From an uncultured Legionella sp. (GTDB taxonomy: Bacteria; Pseudomonadota; Gammaproteobacteria; Legionellales; Legionellaceae): a stretch of 64,000 nt of DNA. Each line of letters opens with the position of its first letter. Within the stretch, counting starts at the first letter, position 1. The notes beneath the pieces were generated by a model. It was not told the origin of the DNA and ran no database searches. It was given only the letters and a program-made list of their open reading frames with translations. Positions 8,906-18,700 of the stretch are shown here, piece after piece. The stretch is from positions 124,001 to 188,000 of the forward strand of contig CABHON010000001.1 of the NCBI GenBank assembly GCA_902168255.1, read 5' to 3'. The translations under genes were made by a program, and so were the position numbers.

Positions 8906-9439
8906 TTATTTTTTCTTGGGGCCAATCACCATACCCAGCTGTTTACCTTCACGTTTAGCCTCTTGTTCGACAACGCCATGTTCTAGCGTATCTTTCTTAA
9001 GACGATCCAGTAACTCCATACCGAGTTCTTGATGAGAAACTTCACGACCACGAAAACGTACCGTGATTTTTACTTTATCCCCATGCTCCAGAAAGCGTAT
9101 CAGGTTGCGTAGTTTTACCTGATAATCACCTTCATCCGTCGTTGGACGGAATTTCAATTCTTTTATTTGAACTTGCTTCTGCTTCTTTTTAGCTGCAGCT
9201 TGTTTCTTATTTAGTTCAAATAAATACTTACCATAATTCATTACACGACAAACAGGCGGTTTCGCTGAGGGAGAAATCTCCACTAAATCCAGCTCTTCCT
9301 CTTCCGCGATCCTAAGTGCCTCTCTTGCTGACATGACACCCAATTGATCACCATTGCTACCAATAACACGAATTTCGTGGCTTGTTATCTGCTCGTTAAC
9401 ACGTGCGCGTGCAGATTCCCGCTTCTTGATCACATTAAT
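8906..9439 (-). CDS. infC: Translation initiation factor IF-3, probable AUU start
   Basis: Binds the 30S subunit, prevents premature 50S joining and rejects non-AUG start codons. Both domains are intact: the N-domain ([37 protein letters not shown]) and the C-domain ([41 protein letters not shown]). The first conventional start is GTG at 9431-9433, 15 bases beyond AGGAG. An in-frame ATT at 9437-9439 lies 9 bases from that AGGAG and overlaps the thrS stop (CATTAA). AUU starts are known for infC in enterobacteria, where they allow self-repression by IF-3, so ATT is preferred here, giving 177 residues. Confidence 0.93.
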   Translation of the reverse strand: MNVIKKRESARARVNEQITSHEIRVIGSNGDQLGVMSAREALRIAEEEELDLVEISPSAKPPVCRVMNYGKYLFELNKKQAAAKKKQKQVQIKELKFRPTTDEGDYQVKLRNLIRFLEHGDKVKITVRFRGREVSHQELGMELLDRLKKDTLEHGVVEQEAKREGKQLGMVIGPKKK

Positions 9440-11387
9440 GGCTTATATCTCCTGTTTCTTTAAGGCTTCTGCCTAATCGTAAAATATCTTCTTTCAATAA
9501 TTCTTCAAATTGAGAAAGAGACATTACACCTTTATCCACTCCTTCACGTGTACGAACAGAAACTGTTTGTGTTTCCATTTCGCGATCCCCTGCAACCAGC
9601 AAATAAGGAACACGTAAAAGGGTATTCTCACGGATTTTAAAGCCAATCTTCTCATTACGCAAGTCTGATGTCACGCGGAAACCACTTTCTTTTAGTTTTT
9701 GCTCCACTTGCGTAACATAATCGCTTTGACGATCCGTAATATTCATTATAGCCACCTGAACAGGGGCCAGCCAAGCTGGGAAAAATCCAGCATAATGCTC
9801 AATAAGAATACCAATAAAGCGTTCAAAAGACCCTAATATTGCACGATGAATCATTACAGGAGTTTTACGGCTATTATCTTCAGCCACATACGTTGCATCT
9901 AAACGGGCAGGCATCGAAAAATCAACCTGAACCGTTCCACATTGCCAGGTACGGCCAATAGAATCTTTCAAGTGAAACTCTAATTTAGGTCCATAAAATG
10001 CGCCATCACCTTTTGCTTCTATCCACTTTAAGCCTTTGCTATTTAAAGCATCCGCTAATGCTTTCTCCGCTTTATCCCATACTTCATCACTACCCACACG
10101 CTGTTCAGGACGTGTAGCTAATTTATAAATAATCTCATTAAATCCAAAATCAGGATAAACCGTATTAATAAAGCTAATAGCCCCAATAGCTTCTGCTTGA
10201 ATCTGATCTTCTGTGCAAAAAATATGACCGTCATCTTGTACCATACTGCGAACACGCATTAAACCATGTAATGCTCCAGACGGTTCACAACGATGACAAT
10301 TTCCATATTCAGCAAATCGTAACGGTAAATCCCGGTAACTTCTGATACCTTGGTTAAACACTTGCACATGAGCAGGACAACTCATTGGTTTCACAGCATA
10401 TTCACGATTTTCAGTTTCTGTAAAAAACATTTCCTTGCTAAAAATCGGCACATGCCCAGATTTTTCCCATAAACTTTTATCAATAATTATGGGTGTACGA
10501 ATTTCTTTATAGCCGAACTTTTTCAAATGGCCGCTAATGTATTCTTGTAAAATTTGATAAATGGTCCAACCATTGGGATGCCAAAATGCCATTCCCGGAG
10601 CTTCCTCCTGAAAATGGAACAAGTTTAATGCTTTACCAATTTTGCGGTGATCACGTTTTTCCGCTTCTTCTACACGAAATAAATACGCTTTAAGATCCTC
10701 TTCCGTCATCCATGCTGTGCCATAAATTCGCTGCAACATTTCATTTTTTGCATCACCCCGCCAGTAAGCACCTGCTAATTTAGTCAATTTAAATGCTTTT
10801 ATTTTTCCAATAGAAGGCACATGCGGGCCACGGCATAAATCTTCAAAATCACCCTGCTTGTACAAAGATAACACTTGATCTTCAGGAATATCACGAATAA
10901 TTTCAGCTTTATACTTTTCGCCAAGCCCTAAGAAATAATCAATGGCTTCATTTCGCGGCAACTCTCTTCTTGTTATCTCATGATTAGTTTTCGCCAATTC
11001 CTTCATCTTCGCTTCAATTTTTACTAAATCTTCAGGCGTAAAAGGACGTTCAAAAGCAAAATCATAATAAAACCCGTCTTCAATCACAGGGCCAATTGTC
11101 ACCTGAGCTTGCGGATATAACGTTTTAACAGCCTGTGCTAACAGATGGGCACACGAATGACGAACAATTTCTAATGCTTCCGGATCTTTATCCGTAATAA
11201 TAGTCACCTGTGCATCTTCTTCGATGGTATAGCTCACATCGACCAAACGGCGCTCAGAACCATGGATCAAGGCACCCGCAAAAGCCGCTTTAGCCAAGCT
11301 TGGACTAATTTTAGCCGCAACCTCACGAACTGTAACGGGATGTTCAAAAGAAAGCACATTCCCATTGGGGAGTGTTATATTAAGCAT
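9435..11387 (-). CDS. thrS: Threonyl-tRNA synthetase
   Basis: Class II aminoacyl-tRNA synthetase charging tRNA-Thr. It has 650 residues, slightly above E. coli (642). It consists of an N-terminal TGS domain (residues 1-65), an editing domain with [11 protein letters not shown] (near residue 78) and [14 protein letters not shown], a catalytic core with class II motif 2 ([15 protein letters not shown]) and MSCPAHV carrying the zinc-ligand Cys, and a C-terminal anticodon-binding domain. Its stop overlaps the probable AUU start of infC. A tRNA-Val gene lies 16 bases upstream on the same strand and may share the transcript. Confidence 0.97.
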   Translation of the reverse strand: MLNITLPNGNVLSFEHPVTVREVAAKISPSLAKAAFAGALIHGSERRLVDVSYTIEEDAQVTIITDKDPEALEIVRHSCAHLLAQAVKTLYPQAQVTIGPVIEDGFYYDFAFERPFTPEDLVKIEAKMKELAKTNHEITRRELPRNEAIDYFLGLGEKYKAEIIRDIPEDQVLSLYKQGDFEDLCRGPHVPSIGKIKAFKLTKLAGAYWRGDAKNEMLQRIYGTAWMTEEDLKAYLFRVEEAEKRDHRKIGKALNLFHFQEEAPGMAFWHPNGWTIYQILQEYISGHLKKFGYKEIRTPIIIDKSLWEKSGHVPIFSKEMFFTETENREYAVKPMSCPAHVQVFNQGIRSYRDLPLRFAEYGNCHRCEPSGALHGLMRVRSMVQDDGHIFCTEDQIQAEAIGAISFINTVYPDFGFNEIIYKLATRPEQRVGSDEVWDKAEKALADALNSKGLKWIEAKGDGAFYGPKLEFHLKDSIGRTWQCGTVQVDFSMPARLDATYVAEDNSRKTPVMIHRAILGSFERFIGILIEHYAGFFPAWLAPVQVAIMNITDRQSDYVTQVEQKLKESGFRVTSDLRNEKIGFKIRENTLLRVPYLLVAGDREMETQTVSVRTREGVDKGVMSLSQFEELLKEDILRLGRSLKETGDISH

Positions 11388-11403
11388 TATGAAATCACTA
11401 AAT

Positions 11404-11478
11404 TGGTAGGCACGAGTGGGATCGAACCACCGACCACCACCATGTCAAGGTGATGCTCTACCACTGAGCTACGCGCCT
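11404..11478 (-). tRNA. tRNA-Val (anticodon GAC)
   Basis: Cloverleaf on the minus strand. The acceptor stem AGGCGCG pairs with CGTGCCT. The D-loop reads TAGCTCAGTGGTAGAGC, the anticodon loop TTGACAT gives GAC, the T-loop GGTTCGATCC is standard, and the 3' CCA is encoded. It reads GUC/GUU valine codons. It stands immediately upstream of thrS. Confidence 0.95.
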
Positions 11479-11799
11479 ATTAAGTTTAAACTTATTTAAA
11501 CGGCCGACTCTACCACATCTTCCTTGCATTTTCAATATAACTACACTATAATTTAATTACAGTAACTACTGACCATTCTACCAAAAGGAAGGGTGAAACA
11601 ATCCAAAGGTAGTAATATTTAGGGGTTGTGAAGTGGTTATGTTGATTTACTCCGGCAATTAAATTTGCGGTGAGAGATTGAGTATAGCAGAGGCTTATAA
11701 AGTTTTTTATTATACGGCGTATGATAAAGAGTTAAAGCCAATATACTTTTTTAACTAACCGCAAACTTAATTGCCGGAGTATTTTTATTTATTTCATAA
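11479..11799. other. Gene-free stretch between tRNA-Val and ssrA
   Basis: 321 bases without a credible gene. It must hold the divergent promoters of the thrS-side transcript and of ssrA. Its right half is filled by the inverted-repeat element 11648-11781. I see no confident -35/-10 pair outside that element. Confidence 0.6.
11648..11781. repeat. 134-bp MITE-like element with 24-bp terminal inverted repeats
   Basis: The arms at 11648-11671 and 11758-11781 are 24-bp inverted repeats with one mismatch, starting TACTCCGGCAATTAA and ending in TA. The 86-bp AT-rich interior has no open frame. TA at both outer ends suggests insertion at a TA dinucleotide, as in IS630/Tc1-mariner derivatives (inference). 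The right end is 18 bases from the mature 5' end of tmRNA, so the ssrA promoter lies in or across the element. Confidence 0.8.
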
Positions 11800-12212
11800 G
11801 GGGGCGATCTAGGATTCGACGTAGATTGCGAAACTTAAGGAGCATGTCGAGGACGTAGTTCCCTCGTAAAAAAACTGCAAGTAAATATAAATGCAAACGA
11901 TACAAACTTTGCTGATGCTGATTTCGACAGAGTAGAAGTAGCAACTGCTGCTTAATCGAAAAAAGTGTCTACGTACCGCGTAAGACCGGTGCTCCTTTTG
12001 TCTAAGTTCGCTTGTGGACTTAAACAAAGGGTAATACTACACAAGCTAGCAATATGATGTTTCCTTCATCATAAAGCAAAACTTAAAGGAATCGCTTAAA
12101 GTACTCCTGTCTGTCGGGGCACTTTAAGTCAAAAAATAAAGACAAGACTACACATGTAGAACCAAAAGCGTAGAATGTGCGGACGCGGGTTCAAATCCCG
12201 CCGCCTCCACCA
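11800..12212 (+). ncRNA. ssrA: tmRNA (ssrA)
   Basis: Transfer-messenger RNA that rescues stalled ribosomes and tags the nascent chain. The 5' end GGGGGCGATCTAGGATTCGA and the 3' end GGTTCAAATCCCGCCGCC-TCC-ACCA form the tRNA-Ala-like acceptor (GGGGGCG with CGCCTCC), T-loop and encoded CCA. The tag frame at 11893-11955 reads ANDTNFADADFDRVEVATAA followed by TAA. A 20-residue tag is longer than the usual 10-15, and it ends ATAA rather than the common (A)LAA. One-piece tmRNA of 413 bases. The 3' end of ssrA is a frequent integration site for mobile DNA, and the genes that follow look foreign. Confidence 0.95.
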
Positions 12213-12553
12213 ATTTAATATCACATCTCATAATGTCCAAAATTCATTGATACTAAAAGCTTTGGCTTTATAATATGTCCAACGATATCCAATAACATAC
12301 TCCTAAATCCAAATGCTTATTTATACTGCTTTTTCCATACCGCACCTCTACCTCCCACCGCTAACCATGACTTTTCCCTCATCTCGCATTTGTCGTAAGA
12401 AAAACAGGTAATATTAATATAAAATTGCCAACTTATTTAAACTTTATCTGCTTGTTTCGTGTCAATTATCTTTGCCGGTTGACGATATCAGACTGTTCTT
12501 CTGTTCGAACAGAAGAACAATAAAAATCTTTAAATTTACTGAAGAGATAAAAC
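12213..12553. other. Gene-free stretch after ssrA
   Basis: 341 bases with no supported gene. It holds a perfect 24-bp palindrome (12495-12518) and otherwise AT-rich sequence with scattered stops. A search by eye found no copy of the ssrA 3' end elsewhere in the window, so no attachment-site pair can be claimed. Confidence 0.5.
12495..12518. promoter_or_regulatory. Perfect 24-bp palindrome, possible operator
   Basis: GTTCTTCTGTTC followed directly by its reverse complement, centred on TTCGAA. It lies 36 bases before the ATG of the 58-residue gene at 12554 and upstream of the gene group that includes the repressor-like protein at 13243. A symmetrical site without a loop fits a dimeric repressor better than a terminator. 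No T-run follows. Confidence 0.5.
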
Positions 12554-12730
12554 ATGGAGACATTTGAAGTATGTTTTAAAATAAAAACACTGGTTGGCTT
12601 CACGCTTCTAATAATTTCTAGAGAAACTAAGCTAATCAAAGTTCAGAAACTGAGAATGATTTTTGAAGGAATCGCTCTTTTAAACATGTATGAAATTGAC
12701 AAGCAATTCATTGATGCTAAAAGGTTTTGA
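12554..12730 (+). CDS. Hypothetical 58-residue protein
   Basis: Not recognised. The small open frame starts METFEVCFKIKTLVG and ends IDAKRF. It looks like a short amphipathic alpha/beta peptide with KTLVGFTLLIISRETKL in the middle and no signal peptide. GAAGAG lies 8 bases before the ATG as a weak ribosome site. It is followed 40 bases later by the gene at 12771 on the same strand and is preceded by the 24-bp palindrome. Coding status rests on context and the ribosome site only. Confidence 0.4.
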   Translation: METFEVCFKIKTLVGFTLLIISRETKLIKVQKLRMIFEGIALLNMYEIDKQFIDAKRF

Positions 12731-12770
12731 CCTTATACTATATCCGATAATTTGTATATTAGGGACTTAA

Positions 12771-13253
12771 ATGTTTCATAATCCTTTTAAATGCATAACA
12801 ATTACAGATTTGCGCTTGATTGAGGAATTAATTCATTGTTCATATAATCTTACTTTTGCCACACGCTTACATCATTTGCCCATACATGATAAGTTTCATT
12901 TACCTACAGATATTATTACTTCAAACGTTTTTAAATATTTTCCTAGTTATGAACAAGAATTCTTGCATGCTTGCAAGGCAAGTAATGATGTAATAAATTT
13001 TTCAAAAGATTATCCAGATAATAAAATGATTAAAATTTCTACGGGTAAAGAAATCGTGATTCATATTTATCATCAAAACTATGAACCATTAAACTGCAAT
13101 GGAAATGGTAATAATAAAAATTCAAAGACGAAAAATATTGAATTCAGAATATCAGATCTTTCAAAATTCACCGGATTATGCCGAAGATATAAAACACCAA
13201 CAGAGGTAGAAAAAATAATTATGACAATATTTAAGAATAAAAATGGCACATAA
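12771..13253 (+). CDS. Hypothetical 160-residue protein
   Basis: Not recognised. The soluble, AT-rich protein starts MFHNPFKCITITDLRLIEEL. It has a His/Phe-rich middle, an Asn/Lys-rich low-complexity stretch (NCNGNGNNKNSKTKN, about residues 109-123) and a basic C-terminus. Its last 11 bases overlap the start of the repressor-like gene at 13243, so the two are probably translated together. Base composition is more AT-rich than the neighbouring housekeeping genes, consistent with acquired DNA behind ssrA. Confidence 0.6.
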   Translation: MFHNPFKCITITDLRLIEELIHCSYNLTFATRLHHLPIHDKFHLPTDIITSNVFKYFPSYEQEFLHACKASNDVINFSKDYPDNKMIKISTGKEIVIHIYHQNYEPLNCNGNGNNKNSKTKNIEFRISDLSKFTGLCRRYKTPTEVEKIIMTIFKNKNGT

Positions 13254-13935
13254 TAATAAAATAAAAGAATATTCATCTTTATTTGCAACAAAGATGAATT
13301 ATATTTTAGATCTTTGCCAAGTATCTCCTTTGCAGCTTGGTAGGGCTAAAGCTATACAAAATATTACTCAAGAAAAAGATTCGACCGTAAATAATTGGTT
13401 ATTTAATGGAAAAATACCTCGGGAGAATAAGAAGTTATTAATTGCCGATGCCATTGGAGTTTCTGTTGATTATCTCTTTAATAATGAAATTGATGTCATG
13501 TCTATCAGCAAACCAACAATATACAAAGAGGAACAATGTTATTTAATTCCATATATTACTGAAAATGAAATTTTAGATTTAAAAAATAGTGATATTTTTG
13601 CTATTAAAACTCGTGTCCCTATTATGTTTCCAGGATTTGAATCATTTGTTAATAAATATGGTAGTAACATATATCTTACAAGACTACAAAACGTAATATT
13701 TGAACCTCATGTACAAAAAAATTCAGAAGTTATTTATTCAGAACAAGTAATTTTTGAAGACTTTAGATTAGTCATTCATTTTGATAAAGAACATCAAAAA
13801 CTAGTTGTAAAAAGAGTGATTGTAGAAAATAATATATTCTATTTAGAATTTATGAACACAAAAAAATTACTAGTAAGAGAAATTTTAAATAAAGATGAAA
13901 TTTATGTTTCCATAATTTTGACATATTCATCCTAA
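13243..13935 (+). CDS. Atypical phage-repressor-like protein (HTH plus S24-like C-terminal region)
   Basis: A 230-residue protein whose layout resembles CI/LexA-type repressors, but weakly. Residues 12-70 look like an HTH with TVNNWLFNGKIPRENKKLLIADAIGVSVDYLF, the spacing expected of an Xre-type fold. Residues about 100-230 are beta-rich, like an S24 regulatory domain (LVIHFDKEHQKLVVKRVIVENNIFYLEF). No Ser-Met-Pro catalytic motif is visible, so self-cleavage is not expected. The start ATG overlaps the upstream gene by 11 bases. It probably controls this small cluster. The assignment is structural inference, moderately sure. Confidence 0.55.
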   Translation: MAHNNKIKEYSSLFATKMNYILDLCQVSPLQLGRAKAIQNITQEKDSTVNNWLFNGKIPRENKKLLIADAIGVSVDYLFNNEIDVMSISKPTIYKEEQCYLIPYITENEILDLKNSDIFAIKTRVPIMFPGFESFVNKYGSNIYLTRLQNVIFEPHVQKNSEVIYSEQVIFEDFRLVIHFDKEHQKLVVKRVIVENNIFYLEFMNTKKLLVREILNKDEIYVSIILTYSS

Positions 13936-13948
13936 CAGAGGTTAATGT

Positions 13949-14605
13949 ATGCTAGAGAAAATCAGTGCTTTTTTAAATATTGAAAAATTGATAGAATATG
14001 GTTTGATTATAGGATATTTTATCTCACTATTTAGTGCCACTTGCTTTTTCTTTGACACCAGAGCAGCCGAAATTTTTGGAGTTACTGTCCAATTACCTAT
14101 CGGATTAATTTTCTTTCCACTCACTTTTGCCTTTAGTAATATCATTCAAGATAGATATGGTCGTCTAACAGCAAATAGTCTCATATTTACTGCTTTTATA
14201 GGTGATACATTATTAGTGTTTGGCGGTGTTTTCCTTGCATTTATTGGGGATAGACAAGATTACTGGACAGTTTTCAGTGATATGCCTTATATCATGATTT
14301 CCACATGGTTTTTCTTAGGAATTGGCGCGGTATTTAATATTGGGCTCTACTCTTACTTAAAGAGAAAAAGTGCAAACAATCTTCAGCAACTATTATTTCG
14401 TTTCTTTTTAACCATCACTGCAACAGAAGCACTAACATCCCTTATGTCAATGCCATTAATGTTTTATCGACATGGTTTAGTCGGAAGCGTTATCTTAACC
14501 ACTGCTTTAGTTGTGATGTATAAAGTTACAGCAAATGTTGTGATCACATTATCTTATGGTGTGATGGTCAAAAAGCAAGATTTAAATTTCCCTCAGCTGA
14601 GTTAA
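13949..14605 (+). CDS. Queuosine precursor transporter, YhhQ/VUT family
   Basis: Integral membrane transporter of the DUF165 (VUT) family, which imports queuine precursors such as preQ0/preQ1 for tRNA modification. The 218 residues show about six hydrophobic helices. The family signature is FFPLTFAFSNIIQDRYGR (about residues 51-68), with the conserved Asp and the RYG that resembles EVYG in other members. AGAGG lies 6 bases before the ATG. The 3' end overlaps the convergent SDR gene by 24 bases. Whether this is a native gene or part of the ssrA-linked insertion cannot be decided here. Confidence 0.82.
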   Translation: MLEKISAFLNIEKLIEYGLIIGYFISLFSATCFFFDTRAAEIFGVTVQLPIGLIFFPLTFAFSNIIQDRYGRLTANSLIFTAFIGDTLLVFGGVFLAFIGDRQDYWTVFSDMPYIMISTWFFLGIGAVFNIGLYSYLKRKSANNLQQLLFRFFLTITATEALTSLMSMPLMFYRHGLVGSVILTTALVVMYKVTANVVITLSYGVMVKKQDLNFPQLS

Positions 14606-15280
14606 GCCTCCATCAAGCGTAATATTATTTCCTGTCATAAAATTGTTTGCTTCTAACATTTTTACAACAGAAAAAACATCAGCAACACTACCACAATTCT
14701 TTGTATAATATACGTTGCTATAATCTTTTAATTGTCCATTAAATTTCTTGCGAATCATTGGAGTGTCAATGGTAGCAGGAGAAATAGCGTTAATTTGGAT
14801 CTTATCATCAGCATGCTCAATTGCCGCCACTTTTGTCATGTTAATAATCGCCGCTTTGGCCGAACTGTAAGCAAGAAAATTCTTCATACCAATTTGCGCA
14901 GTAATACTAGCTATATTAATAATTTTTCCTCCATGAGGTCTCATTAATTGAATCTCGTTTTTTACAGCATTAAAGGTTGGTATAAAATTTTCTTTCCATG
15001 CTTCCACAATTTCCGTTTGAGTAAAATCTACTAATCCCTTTCTTGTACTAGAAACTCCAGCACAATTTATTGCCACATCTATCTTTTGTATTTGCTCAAA
15101 AATTTTATTAGCCTCTAATTCATTTCTTAAATCACATTTAAAAAATAGACAATTAGGTATATCAATGTCATTCATATCAATACCTATGACTGAATACTCT
15201 TTGGGTGAAGAAGCATATTGTTTAGCAATATAATGACCAATACCCGAGGATGAGCCTGTAACTAAAATGTATTTTTTCAT
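14582..15280 (-). CDS. Short-chain dehydrogenase/reductase
   Basis: NAD(P)-dependent oxidoreductase of the classical SDR family, 232 residues from the ATG at 15280; an upstream extension to 15376 lacks homology. The cofactor motif TGSSSGIG (about residues 8-15), NCAG (about 77-80), and the catalytic Ser with YSSAKAA (YxxxK) are all present, as is the C-terminal ITLDGG typical of FabG-like members. The substrate is unknown. The tail overlaps the transporter gene at 13949 by 24 bases. A 13-bp stem-loop (15322-15355) lies in its presumed 5' leader. Confidence 0.85.
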   Translation of the reverse strand: MKKYILVTGSSSGIGHYIAKQYASSPKEYSVIGIDMNDIDIPNCLFFKCDLRNELEANKIFEQIQKIDVAINCAGVSSTRKGLVDFTQTEIVEAWKENFIPTFNAVKNEIQLMRPHGGKIINIASITAQIGMKNFLAYSSAKAAIINMTKVAAIEHADDKIQINAISPATIDTPMIRKKFNGQLKDYSNVYYTKNCGSVADVFSVVKMLEANNFMTGNNITLDGGLTQLREI

Positions 15281-15321
15281 AAGATCTCTTGACAGATGCA
15301 GTCTTGTAAGGTAAAAACTAA

Positions 15322-15355
15322 AAATACTTTCTTTTAAATCAAAAAGAAAGTATTT
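15322..15355. repeat. AT-rich 13-bp perfect stem-loop
   Basis: The arms AAATACTTTCTTT (15322-15334) and its complement (15343-15355) enclose an 8-base loop. It sits in the divergent region between the SDR gene and csrA-like gene, upstream of both starts, so it is not a normal terminator for either. A second dyad, ATTTAAAC/GTTTAAAT, lies at 15390-15412, 50 bases before the csrA-like start. Confidence 0.45.
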
Positions 15356-15461
15356 GGTGGTGTTATTTAAAGGCAAGTATAAAGAGGGAATTTAAACAAG
15401 ACAAGTTTAAATCAGTCGCCTTTAGAATTTTGTAACTGTCTGCATAGCATGGGAGAATAAA

Positions 15462-15656
15462 ATGAAAATTGTACCACTGAAAACAAAAGAAAGTATTAGC
15501 ATCGGCGATGAAATTAAAATTTTTGTTCGACAAATTAGCGCCTCAGGAGAAATAGAACTTGGTATTTCCGCCTCTAAAACCATACCTATTCATCGTGAAG
15601 AAGTGTTAGAAAAATTAAAAAAGTTAAAGTCACAGCTAGCATTGATTAAGGATTGA
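15462..15656 (+). CDS. CsrA/RsmA-family RNA-binding regulator (paralogue)
   Basis: A 64-residue CsrA-fold protein with GDEIKIFVRQISASGEIELGIS over strands 2-4 and the conserved IPIHREEVLEKL at the strand 5/helix junction, where the Arg of HREE contacts GGA motifs in RNA. The first strand is MKIVPLKTKESISIG instead of the canonical MLILTRRxGESLxIG, so the usual RNA-contacting Arg is absent there. GGGAGA lies 6 bases before the ATG. A solitary divergent CsrA next to repressors and a restriction island recalls CsrA paralogues carried by integrative elements in Legionella (family knowledge). A regulatory role for the island is inference. Confidence 0.82.
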   Translation: MKIVPLKTKESISIGDEIKIFVRQISASGEIELGISASKTIPIHREEVLEKLKKLKSQLALIKD

Positions 15657-15661
15657 ATAGG

Positions 15662-15687
15662 TGCCGTCATTGTTACAGGTGATGGCA
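15662..15687 (+). terminator. Probable terminator of the csrA-like gene
   Basis: Stem TGCCGTCA (15662-15669) with TGATGGCA (15680-15687), one G:U pair and a 10-base loop. It begins 6 bases after the stop codon. A T-rich but interrupted tail follows, within the gap to the convergent hsdR. Confidence 0.5.
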
Positions 15688-15709
15688 TCATACTTAATAT
15701 CTCTTCATT

Positions 15710-18700
15710 TTATTTATTATACGTCAATTCCTCCGCCATTAATTCTGCTTGCTTCAATATAGTTTCTGTCGCTAAAAGCTGCATATCGGGTGGATAACCA
15801 TATTGCCTAAGAATTCTTTTCACTATCACTTTTAATTTAGCTTTGACACTTTCTTTTATAGTCCAATCAATGGAGGCATTCTCTTTAACTTTTTCATACA
15901 AAACAACAGCCAGTTCACGAAGTTTATCTTTTTCCATTACTTGACGTGCACTATCATTATTTGCAACAGCCATATAAAACGCATATTCGTAGTCAGAAAG
16001 CCCCATTTCTTTTGGTTCTCTATCCATCTCTCGCATTTCTTTGGATAATTTAATCAACTCTTCGATAACTTCTGCTGCGGTTAATATTTTATTGTGATAT
16101 TTCTTAATGGAAGTTTCGAGCATTTCCATTAGCGTTTTGCTTTGAACAAAATTCTTTTTCGTGCGTGATTTTATTTCATCATTGAGTAATTTTTTTAACA
16201 CTTCCAGTGCAATATTTTTATGCTCCATGTTTTTAACTTCAAGCAAAAAATCATCGGATAAAATTGAAATATCCGGCTTTTTAATTCCTGCTGCATCAAA
16301 CACATCAATTACTTTTTCAGTGACAACAGCCTTATCAATTACCTGTCGAATCGCTGTTTCAATTTCTTCATCTGTTTTACCCAAACCTGTACTATCAAAC
16401 TTAACTAGTCTTGATTTCACAGCTTGAAAAAAAGCAACCTCTTCTTTTGCATCCATTGCTTGATCATGCGGTATCGCAATAGAAAAAGCTTGAGACAATG
16501 CAGTGACTTCATCAATAAAACGTTTTTTGCCATTTTGAAGGCCCAAAATATGGTTTTCAGCTGCAAGAATAAGCGATAATTTTTTTCCGGTATCTGCAGC
16601 AAAATAATGCTGATAGGCAAAACCATGAAACATTTGCGATACCACTTCTAATTTTTCCAACATCAATTGCACGGCATTTTCCTGAGTTTCAGCGGGATCG
16701 CCTTTCCCTCCCGCATCTGAATAAAAAGACAACGCTTTTTTCAAATCAGAAGCAATACCCAGGTAATCAACAATTAAACCACCTGTTTTATCTTTATACA
16801 CACGATTCACGCGCGCAATGGCCTGCATTAAATTATGACCTTGCATGGGTTTATCAATATACAATGTATGCAATGCGGGGACATCAAAACCTGTGAGCCA
16901 CATATCTCTCACAATGACTAATTGCAACGGATCTTCAGCATCTTTCATTCTATCTGCTAACAAACGCCGCTGCTCTTTTGTCGTATGATGTTTGGATATT
17001 TCTGGCCCATCAGATGATGCCGATGTCATTACCACTTTTATCGTGCCTTGTTTCAAATTATCACTGTGCCATTCAGGTTTCAACGCGACAATGGCTTGAT
17101 ACAATTCAGCCGCAATACGGCGAGACATGGCGACAATCATCGCTTTACCATTCATCACCTCTTGACGCTGTTCGAAATGAGCCACAATATCTTGTGCCAC
17201 TTGTTTAATTCTAGCTGCACTTCCAATCAAAGCTTCCAACTGTGTCCAACGTGCTTTAGCCTTTTGCGTTTCAGAAAGATCACTTTGCGCCAAATCTTCA
17301 TCTAACTCTTTTACCAGTTGTTTGCCTTCATCACTTAACGCAATTTTTGCCAGGCGACTTTCATAAAAAATACGTACTGTTGCGCCATCGCCAACAGCTT
17401 GGGCAATATCATAGACATCCACATAATTGCCAAATACTGCCGGCGTATTCACATCGCTATTTTCAATTGGTGTTCCCGTAAAACCCAAATACGTTGCATT
17501 CGGCAACGCATCTCGCATGTATTTGGCAAACCCATAGACCATTTTTTTACCAATTACATTGCCGTACTCATCTTTCTCGTCGATAGTTTTCGCTTTAAAT
17601 CCATATTGTGTACGATGCGCTTCATCCGCAATCACAATAATATTGATCCGATCGGATAATTTTTCATAAACATTCCCTTCACTTGGCTGAAATTTCTGAA
17701 TAGTCGTAAAAATCACACCACCTGATGCGATCTTCAGCAAGTTTTTGAGTTGCTCACGATTTTCTGCTTGTATTGGCTCTTGCCTTAACAATTGTTTAGA
17801 GACCGCAAAGGTATCAAAAAGCTGATCGTCCAAATCATTGCGATCCGTAATCACCAAAACCGTTGGATTATCCATTGCCAACACAATTTTTCCCGTATAA
17901 AACACCATCGATAAAGACTTTCCAGATCCTTGTGTGTGCCAAACAACCCCACCTTTTTTATCTCCAATGGCTTGTGAGTTAACACCAGGTAAATTATAGG
18001 TTTCTGGAGGTTGTTGAATTTTATTAATCCCCATCCTTACATATCCCGATGCCCTCAACGTCGATTCTACCGCCCGATTAACGGCATAATATTGATGATA
18101 CGCGGCCATTTTTTTCACGGTTTGAATCGTAATAATACCTGTTTCTTTATCTTCTTTTTTGGAACGTTCAAAAACAATAAAATGCCGCATCAAATCCAGC
18201 AAAGTTTTTTTATTCAACATGCCACAAATCAATATTTCCAATTGCCCAACAAGTGTTGAAGCCTCCGCTTTACCATCAGCGGTTTTCCAAGCCATAAAGC
18301 GGCTATAGTCCGCCGATATCGTTCCCACACGCGCATCAAAACCATCAGAAATTATCGAAAACCCATTATAAACAAACAAGGAAGGAATAATTTGCTTATA
18401 TGTCTGCAACTGTTTAAACGCCGCCTGCACTGTTGCATTTTCACCCACAGGATTTTTAAGCTCAATCACCACCAACGGCAAACCATTCACGAACAAAACC
18501 ACATCCAATCGTTTATTCACATGATTTTCAATCACCGTCAATTGATTCAACACCACAAAATCATTGTTCTCCGGCTCATTAAAATCAACCAACCACACCA
18601 AATCCCCACGACTATATCCATTTTTCTGATGTGTAACCCGAATCCCCTCCGTCAGCATACGATGAAACGATTCATTACTCGCCATTAAATCCAGCGAATT

